Shown piece after piece: positions 32,611 through 41,760 of a DNA stretch of 64,000 bases. Below the pieces are notes generated by a model. The model was not told the origin of the DNA and ran no database searches. It saw only the letters and a list, made by a program, of their open reading frames with translations. Numbering within the stretch: position 1 is the stretch's first letter; each line of letters opens with the position of its first letter. Source of the stretch: Novosphingobium sp. G106 (GTDB taxonomy: Bacteria > Pseudomonadota > Alphaproteobacteria > Sphingomonadales > Sphingomonadaceae); the NCBI RefSeq assembly GCF_019075875.1, contig NZ_JAHOOZ010000003.1:62001-126000 (forward strand), read 5' to 3'. The position numbers were made by a program, and so were the translations under genes.

Positions 32611-33699
32611 TCACAGAGTTTCAACCTTCGAGAAATCGAGGTCTTTGGCGGTGAAAACACGAATGGGTTCCCCCTGCCGGACGCGGACGGTGGGCCCGAT
32701 TTGTCCCGATTGCCCGACGGCAGCCGCCGCCGCGGATTGTCCGCTTCCGCCGATAATGACGCCGGCATTGCCGCCGATCGCCGAGAGCCCGCCGATGACG
32801 CTGAGCAGCATCGCAGATCCGAAGCGCGCGAAGAAGTGTGAGTTGACCTTGCCGGCGAGGCCCGTCTCGCCCGAGAAGGTCACCGCCGGCGAGGCGATAT
32901 TCACCGAGACACCGTCGGGCCGGATCAGCCGCGTCCAGATGACATAGGCACGCTTCTGCCCGGCCTGCAGACCGGACTTGTACTGGCCAATCAGCCGCGA
33001 CGAACGCGGGACCAGCACGCGGCTACCGTCGAACGAGCGGACATCCGCCGATACGATGGCACGGACATAACCAGGCACGTCGGTGTCGATGGCAGTCTCG
33101 AGGATCGCCGGGATCAAGGTGCCTTGAGTGACCGTGGTCTTAGGATTGATCATCGCGGTGGCAGTTGCCATTCCGTTGCCGCCGGTCGCGCCGAGCCGCG
33201 CGGCAAAATCGTCATTACTGTTACCCGAGCCCCCGGGCACCCCGGGCACAGCGGGGCCCGCCAGCGATTGGGGCATAGCCGACGCATCGAATACGACCGC
33301 GGGCGAAGCGGCCGGATTGGCGCGCGGGGCAAGCGCCATGGTTGCCTGCGGCGGTGCGGCGAGCAGCGGAGCAGGCCCAGGGCTGGTGAGTGGGGTGGGG
33401 GAAGGAACGATACTCAATCGCGGAGGCAGCGTTGGCGCGGCAGAGACTTGTGACTGCTCTACATGTGGCGGCAGACGGCTACTGTCGCGCGCGGCGTTCA
33501 TGCTCCACAACGTGACCCCGCCGAGCAGCGCGACGATTGCGACGCCCGCTGCTAGACCGAGACCGTCCGAGCGCCCCTTGGCGGCTGCGACCTGCGGCAG
33601 GACCGAGCGAGTAGCGAGATCGATGACCTCGGCCCCGCCCTGATCGCGCGGATCTCTAAGCTCTTCCAGATCGCGGCGCGTGCCGAACTGACTGTTCAT
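32611..33699 (-). CDS. virB10: VirB10, type IV secretion core complex protein
   Basis: 362 residues. Membrane helix near 47-66 (GLAAGVAIVALLGGVTLWSM), a Pro-rich periplasmic linker and the VirB10 C-terminal domain: TLIPAILETAIDTDVPGYVR, DGSRVLVPRSSRLIGQYKSG, QKRAYVIWTRLIRPDGVSVN and the two-helix antenna region LLSVIGGLSAIGGNAGVIIG. Starts 12 bases after virB9. Confidence 0.94.
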   Translation of the reverse strand: MNSQFGTRRDLEELRDPRDQGGAEVIDLATRSVLPQVAAAKGRSDGLGLAAGVAIVALLGGVTLWSMNAARDSSRLPPHVEQSQVSAAPTLPPRLSIVPSPTPLTSPGPAPLLAAPPQATMALAPRANPAASPAVVFDASAMPQSLAGPAVPGVPGGSGNSNDDFAARLGATGGNGMATATAMINPKTTVTQGTLIPAILETAIDTDVPGYVRAIVSADVRSFDGSRVLVPRSSRLIGQYKSGLQAGQKRAYVIWTRLIRPDGVSVNIASPAVTFSGETGLAGKVNSHFFARFGSAMLLSVIGGLSAIGGNAGVIIGGSGQSAAAAAVGQSGQIGPTVRVRQGEPIRVFTAKDLDFSKVETL

Positions 33700-33711
33700 C
33701 GTCGCTTACTC

Positions 33712-34524
33712 CTAATCGCTTCGGGCGGTGATGGCGGGAATTGCGACGACCGCGGGCGCCACTGTCGGGGGAGTTGCAGGCGCGGTGGCGCGCGGTTGGA
33801 GACCAGTCCCCTTGTAGTCGAGTTGGGCGCGCTCGCGCCCCACGCGTAAAACGATGCGCGACGGGACACCATCGATGACGATCGTGTCGCCGCGCACTGC
33901 GAAGTTTACCGGCCCTTCATCGCCTTTTTCGTTGGTCATCAGGATCGCTGGGATCGGCACACCCGTCGCCCATACGGCATAGGTTGATTCACCGTCGTCA
34001 TAGAGCCGCTGCGGGATCAGCTTGCGAGGGCCCTTCGTGCTCCAGGCGAAATTGAGCTGCGCCGGGTCGACCGGCGCCTCGGCGTTCAACGCGGCGCGTT
34101 CAGCATTTGTCAGGGGCATTCCAGGCTGGCCTGCAGCCGCTTTCTTCGGCGCGGCCGGGTAGCTGAAACTCAACGCATAGACTGGCGTTGCCCGTGCCGA
34201 GGCAATCAGGTCGAAGTAATAGGTATGGCGATCGGTCACCACGGTCATATTGGTATGCGCAGCCGCCGCCAGCGGTTTGACGAACAGCAGGTTGGCCCGC
34301 TTGTTGGGTGTGATCTGCCAGGACTCGGCATCGCCCACCGCGACATTTTCGATGTGCTCGTCATCGGCGAAGGCGACCGTGGCTTGCACGCCCAGCTTGC
34401 CGTCGATGTGGACGACTTCGTCGGCACTGTAGAGCCGCTTGGTCAGGCGTGCGTCGCCGGCCTGCGCGGGGGCTGCGGCGAGGACGGAGCCCATCAGCGC
34501 CAGGGGAAGACTAAGGCTGTTCAT
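33712..34524 (-). CDS. virB9: VirB9, type IV secretion outer-membrane core protein
   Basis: 270 residues; signal peptide LPLALMGSVLAAAPAQAGDA. DARLTKRLYSADEVVHIDGK, GVQATVAFADDEHIENVAVG and WQITPNKRANLLFVKPLAAA form the VirB9 N-terminal domain; FAWSTKGPRKLIPQRLYDDG and TYAVWATG the C-terminal one. ATG overlaps the virB6 stop (ATGA), which leaves no room for virB7 or virB8. Confidence 0.94.
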   Translation of the reverse strand: MNSLSLPLALMGSVLAAAPAQAGDARLTKRLYSADEVVHIDGKLGVQATVAFADDEHIENVAVGDAESWQITPNKRANLLFVKPLAAAAHTNMTVVTDRHTYYFDLIASARATPVYALSFSYPAAPKKAAAGQPGMPLTNAERAALNAEAPVDPAQLNFAWSTKGPRKLIPQRLYDDGESTYAVWATGVPIPAILMTNEKGDEGPVNFAVRGDTIVIDGVPSRIVLRVGRERAQLDYKGTGLQPRATAPATPPTVAPAVVAIPAITARSD

Positions 34525-35780
34525 CGGATGACTCCTCCTGCCCGGCTGGAAGCTTGGGGCGCGGCGAAACGGCTGCCGATCCCGCGGGCGCGGCTGCGCG
34601 GCATCGGCGGCAAGCCGGCGGCGGAACTTCCGCCCGAAACCTGGGTAATGGCCGTGCGGCTGGTGGTGGTTGCGCCGCCGCCGGACGGTCCCGATCCGGC
34701 GGCGACAACTTCGACGTTCATCGGCGAAACCAGCGCCGCGCGTCCGCCCGATGCCATGGCCGCGGAGCCGGGCATCACCGGCGCCACGGCGGGGGCCATC
34801 GCAGCCGCCGGCGCGGCCGAGGGGCTCTCGCGATCGCTATCGCGCCGAGCGAGCCCGAACACCTGCCAAGCCGAGACCATCGTGCCCGCGACTTTCAGCA
34901 TCATCGCCATCAGCGCGACGTGGACACAAGCGATGACGAACAGCGCCAGGGCGGCGCGGCCGTTGACGCCTTCCACTCCATTGAGCGAAGCCACCACCGG
35001 CACCAGCAATTCCAGCACGACACCGCCGCCGACGACCACGAACAGCGGCGTCACGGCGGTCATGGTCAGGCCGCGAAGCCAGCCGACGAACAGTCCCCGG
35101 GTACCGCTAAACAAAGCGAATATTATGAAGATCGGGCCGACCGCGAGCAGTACGGCCAGCGCGATCCGCGCCGTCACTAACACGCCAACGGTGCCGAGCA
35201 GTAACAGCAGCGCGCCGAGCCACATGACGTTGGCCGGAGTAAAGTTGCCCGATGCGGCAGCACCCGCGGCTTGCGCTCCTTGCTGCACGGCTTGGCCCGG
35301 TTGCGGAGGCGGCGCGTCGCCCGGTTGCTTGCCCGCCTCAGCGGCGTCGGCGATCGCCGCAAAGACCAAATCCACGCGGTCGCCGAAGATCTGCGTGGCG
35401 GAGCCCCCAGATCCATTGGGCGTGCCCGTGAGTATCAAGGCGATCTCGTCGGGCGCCCCGGTGGCCAGATTCCAGACAACCTGGCTGTAGGCGACCCAGC
35501 TCGTCGCGAAAGTCAGCACGAGGCCGAGCGTCAGCATCCGCGGCGTCAGCGCCGAGATGCCGATCCGGCTACGGCCGGTGAGCAGCCCGATCGCGAAGAA
35601 GGCGATGTAGAGCGTCAGACCGATCGTCAGCGCCGGCAGCAGCGCGCCGCCGCCCGACGAATTGCCGAACAGCCGCGCGAAGGAAGCAGCCACCGTCTCG
35701 CCGGCCAGGCAATCGACAGCGCGCAGCGCCGCGGCGACGCCGCCGGAGGCTTCGGCCGAAAGGACTTCGCAGGCGCTCAT
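34521..35780 (-). CDS. virB6: VirB6-type polytopic inner-membrane protein
   Basis: 419 residues from ATG 35780, overlapping the virB4 stop. Five or six membrane segments: ALLPALTIGLTLYIAFFAIG, MLTLGLVLTFATSWVAYSQV, MWLGALLLLLGTVGVLVTAR, IALAVLLAVGPIFIIFALFS, MTAVTPLFVVVGGGVVLELL and AALALFVIACVHVALMAMML. The ARIALAVLLAVGPIFI block is the TrbL/VirB6 hallmark. Forms part of the translocation channel. Confidence 0.92.
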   Translation of the reverse strand: MSACEVLSAEASGGVAAALRAVDCLAGETVAASFARLFGNSSGGGALLPALTIGLTLYIAFFAIGLLTGRSRIGISALTPRMLTLGLVLTFATSWVAYSQVVWNLATGAPDEIALILTGTPNGSGGSATQIFGDRVDLVFAAIADAAEAGKQPGDAPPPQPGQAVQQGAQAAGAAASGNFTPANVMWLGALLLLLGTVGVLVTARIALAVLLAVGPIFIIFALFSGTRGLFVGWLRGLTMTAVTPLFVVVGGGVVLELLVPVVASLNGVEGVNGRAALALFVIACVHVALMAMMLKVAGTMVSAWQVFGLARRDSDRESPSAAPAAAMAPAVAPVMPGSAAMASGGRAALVSPMNVEVVAAGSGPSGGGATTTSRTAITQVSGGSSAAGLPPMPRSRARGIGSRFAAPQASSRAGGVIR

Positions 35781-37396
35781 TCCGCCGCTTCCGTCCACAG
35801 CGGATCGTCGTTTTCGGCATCGCCGGGCCAGACCTGGCCGGTCAGCGCCGGATACCAGGCAGCGGGCGCGTCGCCATAGATCTCGCGCAGCGTATCGAGC
35901 TTGCGCACCGTGCTCTCGCGGCCCGACAGCACGGTCAGCACTTCGGGCATGCCCGCAAGATCGAGCCGCACCACCACCGAGGCATCGGGCTGGCGGATCA
36001 GGAAGCAGCGGCTCTGCGCCGGCAGCGTACGGATCAGCTCGAGCTCGTGATAAGTCAGGCCGAAGCCGCCGCAATAGTCCTCTTCGCGCGCGCGCGAATT
36101 GGGCATGAAGATCATCGTCGCGGTCTGCTCGACCAGCGCCGCCGAGATTCGGCTTTCCAGCGCGTCGCGCGCCGACTGGGTGGCGAAACCGACCAGCGCG
36201 TTGCGCTTGCGCAGCGTCTTGAGCCAATCGCGGATCCGCGCGGCGAAGACCGGATCGTCGAGCGCTTTCCAACCCTCGTCGATCAGGATCATCGTCGGCT
36301 CGCCGTCAAGCCGTTCCTCGATCCGGTGAAACAGGTACATCATGACCGGGGTGCGCAAACGCGGCGTTTCGAGCAGCGCGGTCATGTCGAAGCCCAGCGT
36401 CATCGACGACAGGTCGAGCCGGTCTTCCTCGTTGTCGAACAGCCAGCCGTGCTCACCGTGTCCGATCCAGGCGTCGAGCCGGCCGGCAAGGTCGCCCGGC
36501 TCCGGCCGGCGGCTGCCGGCGAGCAGCTCGCGGAAATGGGTCAGGCGGCGCAGGCGCGCGTCGTTGGCGTAGGCGGCGTCGACCGCGGCGGTGATCGTCG
36601 CCAGCTCCTCGGGGCCGCTCGCTTCGAGCAGTACGCCGAGCCAGTCGCGCAGGAAGGCGCGGTTCACCGGCGTGTCGGGCAGCGCCAGCGGGTTGAACCC
36701 GGTCGGGTGACCCGCCGCAATGCGCGAATAGGTGCCGCCGATCGCGCGGATGAACACTTCGGCGCCGCGGTCCTTGTCGAACAGCACGAGGCGGGGCGAG
36801 AACTTTTGCGCCTGCGCGGCGAGGAAGTTCATCACCACGGTCTTGCCCGAACCCGACGGGCCGATGACGGTGAAATTGCCGAGGTCGCCGTTGTGGAAAT
36901 TGAAGAAGAACGGCGTCGCGCTGGTCGTGGTGAGCAGCGTCACCGCCTCGCCCCAGTGGTTGCCGCTGGCCTGGCCCATGGCGAAGCCGTGGAGCGAGGC
37001 GAAGCAGGCCATGTTGGCCGAGGAGATCAGCGAGCGGCGAACCAGATAGGTCTCGTTGCCGGGAAGCTGGCCCCAGAAGCCCGGCTCGAGGTTCACGTCC
37101 TCGCGCACCGCAACCGCGCCGGCGTCCGCAAGCGCCGCAGCGCAGGCCGCCACGGCATCGTCGAGCGTGTCGAGCCGATCCGAGCGCACCTGCACCGACA
37201 GGTGGTGGTCACCGAATGCCGCCGCGCCGGTGCCCAGCGCGTCGCGCGCGGCCATCATCTCGCGGCGTTCGGCCAGGGCTTCCTCGTCTGCGCTCTTGAG
37301 CCGGCGGATGGCGAGATCGATCCGTTCGCGCGAGACCTGGCGGTCCGACGGCGCATAGCTTTCGGTCAGCGTCAGTTCCTGCGGCAACCGCAGCAA
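35777..37396 (-). pseudogene. virB4: virB4, C-terminal ATPase part after a frameshift
   Basis: 539 codons read LLRLPQELTLTESYAPSDRQ and onward, direct continuation of the VirB4 family sequence broken at about 37405. Walker A FTVIGPSGSGKTVVMNF near fragment residue 180 and Walker B TMILIDEGWKAL near 370 are intact, as are ALVGFATQSARDAL and EEDYCGGFGLTYHELELI. It could only be made alone from a TTG near 37396 or by frameshifting. With the 37405-38190 piece the total matches a full VirB4 of about 800 residues. Confidence 0.85.
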
Positions 37397-37404
37397 CGCG
37401 TCGG

Positions 37405-38190
37405 TCAGGCCGGGGCCGGTCGATCGGGATAGTCCTTGAGGCTGACCAGCGCGGCGAAAGTCGTGCCCTGCGCGCCTTTGAGCTCCATCGCGTCGAGCCC
37501 GAAGCTCACCCGGCGATAGGGCAGCATCTGGCCGACATCGATTCCCTCGACGGGACGCCGCACCGGGCGCATCTCGCCGTTGTAGAGTGCCGAGAGCAGT
37601 TCGAGCACTTCGGAGCAGGCACCGCCGGCGCCTTCATAGTCACCTAGCAGCCGCGCACCGTAAGCGCCCAATGCCGCCAGCATCGCCGAGGCCGCAGCGC
37701 GCAGCGCACGCACATCTGCCGGCTCGGCCTCGACCGCTTCCTGTCCACGGTTGCGGACCATCCGACCCAGCCGTTCGGCCCAGCCCGCCTTGCCGCGCGC
37801 CGGACGGCGCACCAGCGTGACGAACTGGTCGTTCACATAGAGCGCGCCCGAACCGAGCCGCTCGCGCCAGCGCGCGTCGATATGGCCGGCAAGCGGATCC
37901 TCGAAAGCGCCCGCCAGCTCGACATGCACGCGGCGCCGCACGACGTGGTGATAGAGCACGAAACGCGCATCGAGGCTCGCGCGCAGCAGCACCTCGCGCA
38001 CCGCGGCATGGGCGTTGAGTTCGTCGGCATCCGCCGTCTCGAAGCTGATGCCGGGCACCAGCAGCGAGCACATCACCGAACCGTCGCGCAGCAGCACGAC
38101 GTTATCATCGACCAGTGCCCGGTAAGGCAGACGGTCGCCCGCCATGGCTTCTTTCGAGGCCCAGGGCAGTGAAAGCTTCAGTTTCGCCAT
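37405..38190 (-). pseudogene. virB4: virB4, N-terminal part ending at a premature stop
   Basis: 261 residues: MAKLKLSLPWASKEAMAGDR, LPYRALVDDNVVLLRDGSVM, SFGLDAMELKGAQGTTFAAL, SLKDYPDRPAPA then TGA. The family continues past this point; shifting by one base at the run CCGGCCCCGGCCTGACC (about 37406-37422) restores LTDALLRLPQELT. The simplest cause is loss of one base in a GC run. It follows virB3 by ten bases. The N-terminal domain binds VirB3 in other systems. Confidence 0.85.
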
Positions 38191-38200
38191 CGCCCTACTT

Positions 38201-38482
38201 TCAAACCGCGTAGCTGTTGCAGCCCCAGTGGCGCCAGTTCGGCACCCGCGGGCAGCGCGATACTTTGGTGATCCACAGATCGAACACCCGCGGCTCGCGC
38301 AGGCAGGCGAGGTAGCCGGCGCCGTGGATCAGGGCGGCGGCAGGCAGGGCCCAGAAGCTCTTGGTCATCAGGAAAAGCTCGGTCGTGACCGCCATGTTAA
38401 TGACGAAGAAGCTGTAAGTGACGCCGGCGAACATCTGCGGCCGGGTCAGGGCGCGGTGGACGGGGTGGCGGACGAGGTCCAT
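38201..38482 (-). CDS. virB3: VirB3-type inner-membrane protein
   Basis: 93 residues from ATG 38482. MDLVRHPVHRALTRPQMFAG is the standard VirB3 opening, then two membrane helices (VTYSFFVINMAVTTELFLMT; ALPAAALIHGAGYLACL) and REPRVFDLWITKVSRCP. Lies four bases after virB2. Confidence 0.92.
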   Translation of the reverse strand: MDLVRHPVHRALTRPQMFAGVTYSFFVINMAVTTELFLMTKSFWALPAAALIHGAGYLACLREPRVFDLWITKVSRCPRVPNWRHWGCNSYAV

Positions 38483-38486
38483 CGGC

Positions 38487-38804
38487 TTAACCCATACCTG
38501 AGGCGGATTGGATGCCTGTAACGATCGCGCCGGCGCCGAACAGGATGAAGCAGCCAACGATGACGGTCGCGCCGAAGCGCCAGTTGAGTCGGCCGGTCAG
38601 CATCATAAAGCCCACGGCGGCTACGGCCATGACCGCAACCGCGGTCGCGACATTGCCGAGCAGCGTGCCCTGTAGCCAACCCAGCGCTGCGACGATCGGT
38701 CCCGAGCCCGCGGGGTCGGCGCGTCCCATGGCTTGGGCCGATGCGGGAACGGGACCCAAAACCGAAAGAACGAGAAGCGGCAGGAATAAAGGTGGTCTAC
38801 TCAT
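38487..38804 (-). CDS. virB2: VirB2-type pilin
   Basis: 105 residues from ATG 38804 (TAGGAAA seven bases upstream; ATG 38822 also in frame). Signal peptide LFLPLLVLSVLGPVPASAQA. Mature chain has two hydrophobic helices (LLGNVATAVAVMAVAAVGFM; ATVIVGCFILFGAGAIVTGI) split by LTGRLNWR, the VirB2 layout. Start overlaps the virB1 end. Confidence 0.9.
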   Translation of the reverse strand: MSRPPLFLPLLVLSVLGPVPASAQAMGRADPAGSGPIVAALGWLQGTLLGNVATAVAVMAVAAVGFMMLTGRLNWRFGATVIVGCFILFGAGAIVTGIQSASGMG

Positions 38805-39459
38805 AGCATTTCCTATTTCCACATTGGCGAAGAAGGCGCGACAGGATCGACGATACGTAAGCTTGCGTCTCGCGGATTGCGGGAATGCCCCCCGCGCGCT
38901 GAACGCGCGCTGGCCCGGCGTTGTAGGCGGCTAGCGCCTTTTCGAGATCGCCACCGAAGGCATCGAGTTGAAGCCGCAGATAACGCGCGCCGCCTTCGAG
39001 ATTGGCGCTGGGATCGCGAGGATCAATTCCCATCTGCCGCGCCGTCCCCGGCATGAGCTGGGAAAGGCCGCGTGCGCCGACGGGCGAGACCGCGCCGGTG
39101 TTCCAGCGGCTCTCCTGCCAGACCACGGCTTCGAGCAAAATCGGGCTTATGTCGTACTTGGCGGCAAGTTCGGCCACACGCGGCTGCCATTGCGGCGGGC
39201 CCGCGCTGGCACTTATTTCGGTGAGCGAGGCGACATGCGGCTCGGCGCCGGGTCCCAAGGAGCTTTCCGCAGCAATCGCAATATCGGTAGGCTGCGGCAT
39301 TCGGTCTTCCGGCCCACCGGCGACCCAAGTATAGCCTTGCAGCCCAATTTCCATCACATCCGCCGAAGCGATCGACGGAATTGCGACGAAGCCAAATGCC
39401 GCAGCAAACCCCAACGAAAAGCTGCCTCGGAACTGGGGCTTGCATCCGATCTGCCTCAT
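38797..39459 (-). CDS. virB1: VirB1-type lytic transglycosylase
   Basis: 220 residues from ATG 39459; a start at 39518 would disturb the signal peptide (SLGFAAAFGFVAIPSIASAD). SLT domain: LLEAVVWQESRWNTGAVSPV with catalytic Glu near 115, GARGLSQLMPGTARQMGIDP, EKALAAYNAGPARVQRAGGI. Cuts peptidoglycan locally for apparatus assembly. No good ribosome-binding site for either start. Confidence 0.9.
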   Translation of the reverse strand: MRQIGCKPQFRGSFSLGFAAAFGFVAIPSIASADVMEIGLQGYTWVAGGPEDRMPQPTDIAIAAESSLGPGAEPHVASLTEISASAGPPQWQPRVAELAAKYDISPILLEAVVWQESRWNTGAVSPVGARGLSQLMPGTARQMGIDPRDPSANLEGGARYLRLQLDAFGGDLEKALAAYNAGPARVQRAGGIPAIRETQAYVSSILSRLLRQCGNRKCYE

Positions 39460-39634
39460 GAAACCGAGGGCGGTCGTCAAAGATTCTAATGCTGTGCCCC
39501 GCAGCCAGGGCCCCATTGCAATGATTGGCTTCGCGATCGCAGGGTGGCCAGCATGCACAACCCGGGCGTGTGCGAACCTTGGCAGCGCACCTGGCAGCAA
39601 TCCCGGATTTCGGGATAATCGCTTACACATGCAC

Positions 39635-39958
39635 CTATGCTCCATGATGGATCTCTCGTGCTACGCTTGGCTGTGTTCCGGCGCCTGCCACTTCCGCGGG
39701 CTTGACGCCTTCGCCTTCGGGCTTGAGCGAAGCATGATCCGCTGCAGGAGCAGCCGCCTCACTCCGCTCCATCTGTTCGTGAAGTTCTGCATCTCGGATC
39801 ATCGTCTCCACGCCGGCGCGAAAGTGACCTGAAACGCGGCGCATGGTTCCGATCCATCGACCTGCCGTGCGAAATGCACGCGGCAAATCCTTGGGACCAA
39901 TCGCGACGACAGCCACAACGGCGATCACCAGAAATTCGGAAGCGTCTATGTCGAACAT
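39635..39958 (-). CDS. tatB: TatB-like twin-arginine translocation protein
   Basis: 107 residues: MFDIDASEFLVIAVVAVVAI then GPKDLPRAFRTAGRWIGTMR, the TatB N-terminal helix, GPK hinge and amphipathic helix. The tail is Glu/Ala-rich and shorter than typical chromosomal TatB. TatB and TatC form the receptor for folded proteins with twin-arginine leaders. It starts five bases after tatA. No tatC follows. Confidence 0.85.
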   Translation of the reverse strand: MFDIDASEFLVIAVVAVVAIGPKDLPRAFRTAGRWIGTMRRVSGHFRAGVETMIRDAELHEQMERSEAAAPAADHASLKPEGEGVKPAEVAGAGTQPSVAREIHHGA

Positions 39959-39962
39959 GGCT

Positions 39963-40199
39963 TTAATCTCGCGAGGCGCCGGCCGGCGTTTCGGTTGATG
40001 CCGGCGACGCCACTGTTTCGGACGCGGCAATTCTGACCGGCGGCGGAGCACTTTGGGGACCATCATCGTCCATGCCCTGCTTGAAATTTTTTATGCCGCT
40101 ACCGAAGTCTCCCATGATCTCTGAGATGCGCCCTCGGCCGAAGAAAATGAGCACCACAATCAATACGATGGCCCAATGCCAGAGTGATCCAAATCCCAT
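39963..40199 (-). CDS. tatA: TatA-like twin-arginine translocation protein
   Basis: 78 residues. [20 protein letters not shown], then [20 protein letters not shown], the TatA helix, FGRG hinge and amphipathic helix. TatA forms the translocation pore. In order tatA-tatB on the minus strand, 195 bases downstream of the Nramp gene. Confidence 0.88.
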   Translation of the reverse strand: MGFGSLWHWAIVLIVVLIFFGRGRISEIMGDFGSGIKNFKQGMDDDGPQSAPPPVRIAASETVASPASTETPAGASRD

Positions 40200-40393
40200 T
40201 TTTTCTGCTCCAAATTGATCGCGTACGTGGCGTGAGCGGTTCGGTTAGCGGAACATCAAATCCTGAGCTGCGAGTACCGATCCGCTCAGCATGATGCACA
40301 TACCGAAGATGAGCTTAGATGGGCTCGTAAGTTTCCAGAGGGAAACGCCGCAATGTCTTTGAATGAAATCCAAGTTGTTTCTCCTTTCGGTTT

Positions 40394-41734
40394 TCAGATG
40401 AATTCAAGCAGCAGCTTGAGGTTGAGGAAGATAATGATGGCTGAGACCATCCAGGCGGCAGCCATCAGCCAAGGCCCGTTTGCAAAGTTCCCCATGAGAG
40501 CCTTGTCACTGGTGAATTTGACTAACGGCACAACCGCAAAGGGCAGCTGTAAGCTCAGGATAACCTGGCTGAGAATGAGGAGCTTCGTTGTCCCGCTCTG
40601 ACCGTACAGCAGCGCAACGATAACCGCTGGAACGATCGCAATAAGCCTCGTCACGATCCGCCGCGCCCACGGCGCAATCTTGATGTCGACAAAGCCTTCC
40701 ATCACGATCTGGCCTGCGAGCGTTGCGGTGATTGTCGAGTTCTGGCCGGAGGCGAGCAGCGCAGTGGCAAACAGAACGCTGGCGACCGAAGCACCGAGCA
40801 TTGGTGTCAGCAAGTCGTAAGCCTGGTGGATGTCGGCAACGTCGGTGCGTCCGTGCGCATGGAACGCCGATGCCGCCAGGATCAGAATCGCCGCATTGAT
40901 GAAGAAGGCGAAGAACAGCGCGATCGTGCTGTCGATAGTCGCGAATTTGACCGCTTCCTTTAACCCGCGCTGGGTGCGCTCGTATTTGCGGGTCTGGACC
41001 AGTGCCGAGTGCAGGTACAAGTTGTGCGGCATCACTGTCGCACCCAAGATGCCGATAGCGATGTAGAGCATTGCAGGGTTGGTCGCGACCTGGTCGGTTG
41101 GAATGAACCCCTTCGCCACTGCTGCCAGATCCGGTCGCGCCATGATCAGCTCAACGGCGAAGCATCCGGCAATGACGATGAGCAAAGCAACGATCAACGC
41201 CTCCAACTGCCGGAATCCGCGCTGGTGAAGCATGAGGATGAGCAGGACGTCGAAAGCAGTGAGGCAGATGCCGGCGACCAGCGGCAATCCGAAAAGCAGC
41301 TGAAGCGCAATCGCGGTGCCGATCACTTCGGCAAGGTCGCAGGCTGCGATCGCGATTTCGCATAGGAGCCACAATGCGATGCGGGTCGGCCGGGTATATT
41401 CAGCGCGGCATGCCTGGGCGAGATCCAGGCCCGCTACGATACCCAGTTTCGCGGCAAGCGCCTGGAGGAGCATTGCCATGAGGTTGGAAAACAAGACGAC
41501 TGAGAGCAAGGTATAGCCGAAAGCAGAGCCGCCAGCGAGGTCCGTAGCCCAGTTCCCGGGATCCATGTAACCAACTGCGACGAGATAGCCCGGCCCGGCG
41601 AAAGCAGCGAGCTTTCGCCAGAACTTGCCCACGCCGCCAGGCACGCTGATCGAGCCATGAACTTCCGGAAGGCTCGGCAAAAACGGAGACGATGGAAGCT
41701 CTGATACCATATCTGCGGCAGGCGGCGGGGCCAT
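40394..41734 (-). CDS. mntH: Nramp-family divalent metal (Mn2+/Fe2+) transporter
   Basis: 446 residues, about eleven membrane segments. The metal site of segment 1 is [17 protein letters not shown] (DPGNWATD) and of segment 6 is [20 protein letters not shown] (MPHN), both intact. Proton-coupled uptake of Mn2+ or Fe2+ through the inner membrane. GGAG lies seven bases upstream of ATG 41734. The next upstream genes on this strand encode exported ferritin-like proteins, so metal handling is a shared theme. Confidence 0.93.
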   Translation of the reverse strand: MAPPPAADMVSELPSSPFLPSLPEVHGSISVPGGVGKFWRKLAAFAGPGYLVAVGYMDPGNWATDLAGGSAFGYTLLSVVLFSNLMAMLLQALAAKLGIVAGLDLAQACRAEYTRPTRIALWLLCEIAIAACDLAEVIGTAIALQLLFGLPLVAGICLTAFDVLLILMLHQRGFRQLEALIVALLIVIAGCFAVELIMARPDLAAVAKGFIPTDQVATNPAMLYIAIGILGATVMPHNLYLHSALVQTRKYERTQRGLKEAVKFATIDSTIALFFAFFINAAILILAASAFHAHGRTDVADIHQAYDLLTPMLGASVASVLFATALLASGQNSTITATLAGQIVMEGFVDIKIAPWARRIVTRLIAIVPAVIVALLYGQSGTTKLLILSQVILSLQLPFAVVPLVKFTSDKALMGNFANGPWLMAAAWMVSAIIIFLNLKLLLEFI

Positions 41735-41760
41735 AGTTCAACTCCACGACTGTAGTGAAT

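Noticed and set aside
37396..37430. Programmed -1 frameshift in virB4
   Set aside because: No heptameric slippery sequence or downstream structure typical of programmed sites; a base loss in a GC run is simpler.
36047..37432. 461-codon plus-strand open frame opposite virB4
   Set aside because: Shadow of virB4; the minus strand has Walker motifs and family similarity.
39635..40199. Complete tatABC operon
   Set aside because: No TatC-like polytopic protein is encoded on either side; only tatA and tatB are present.
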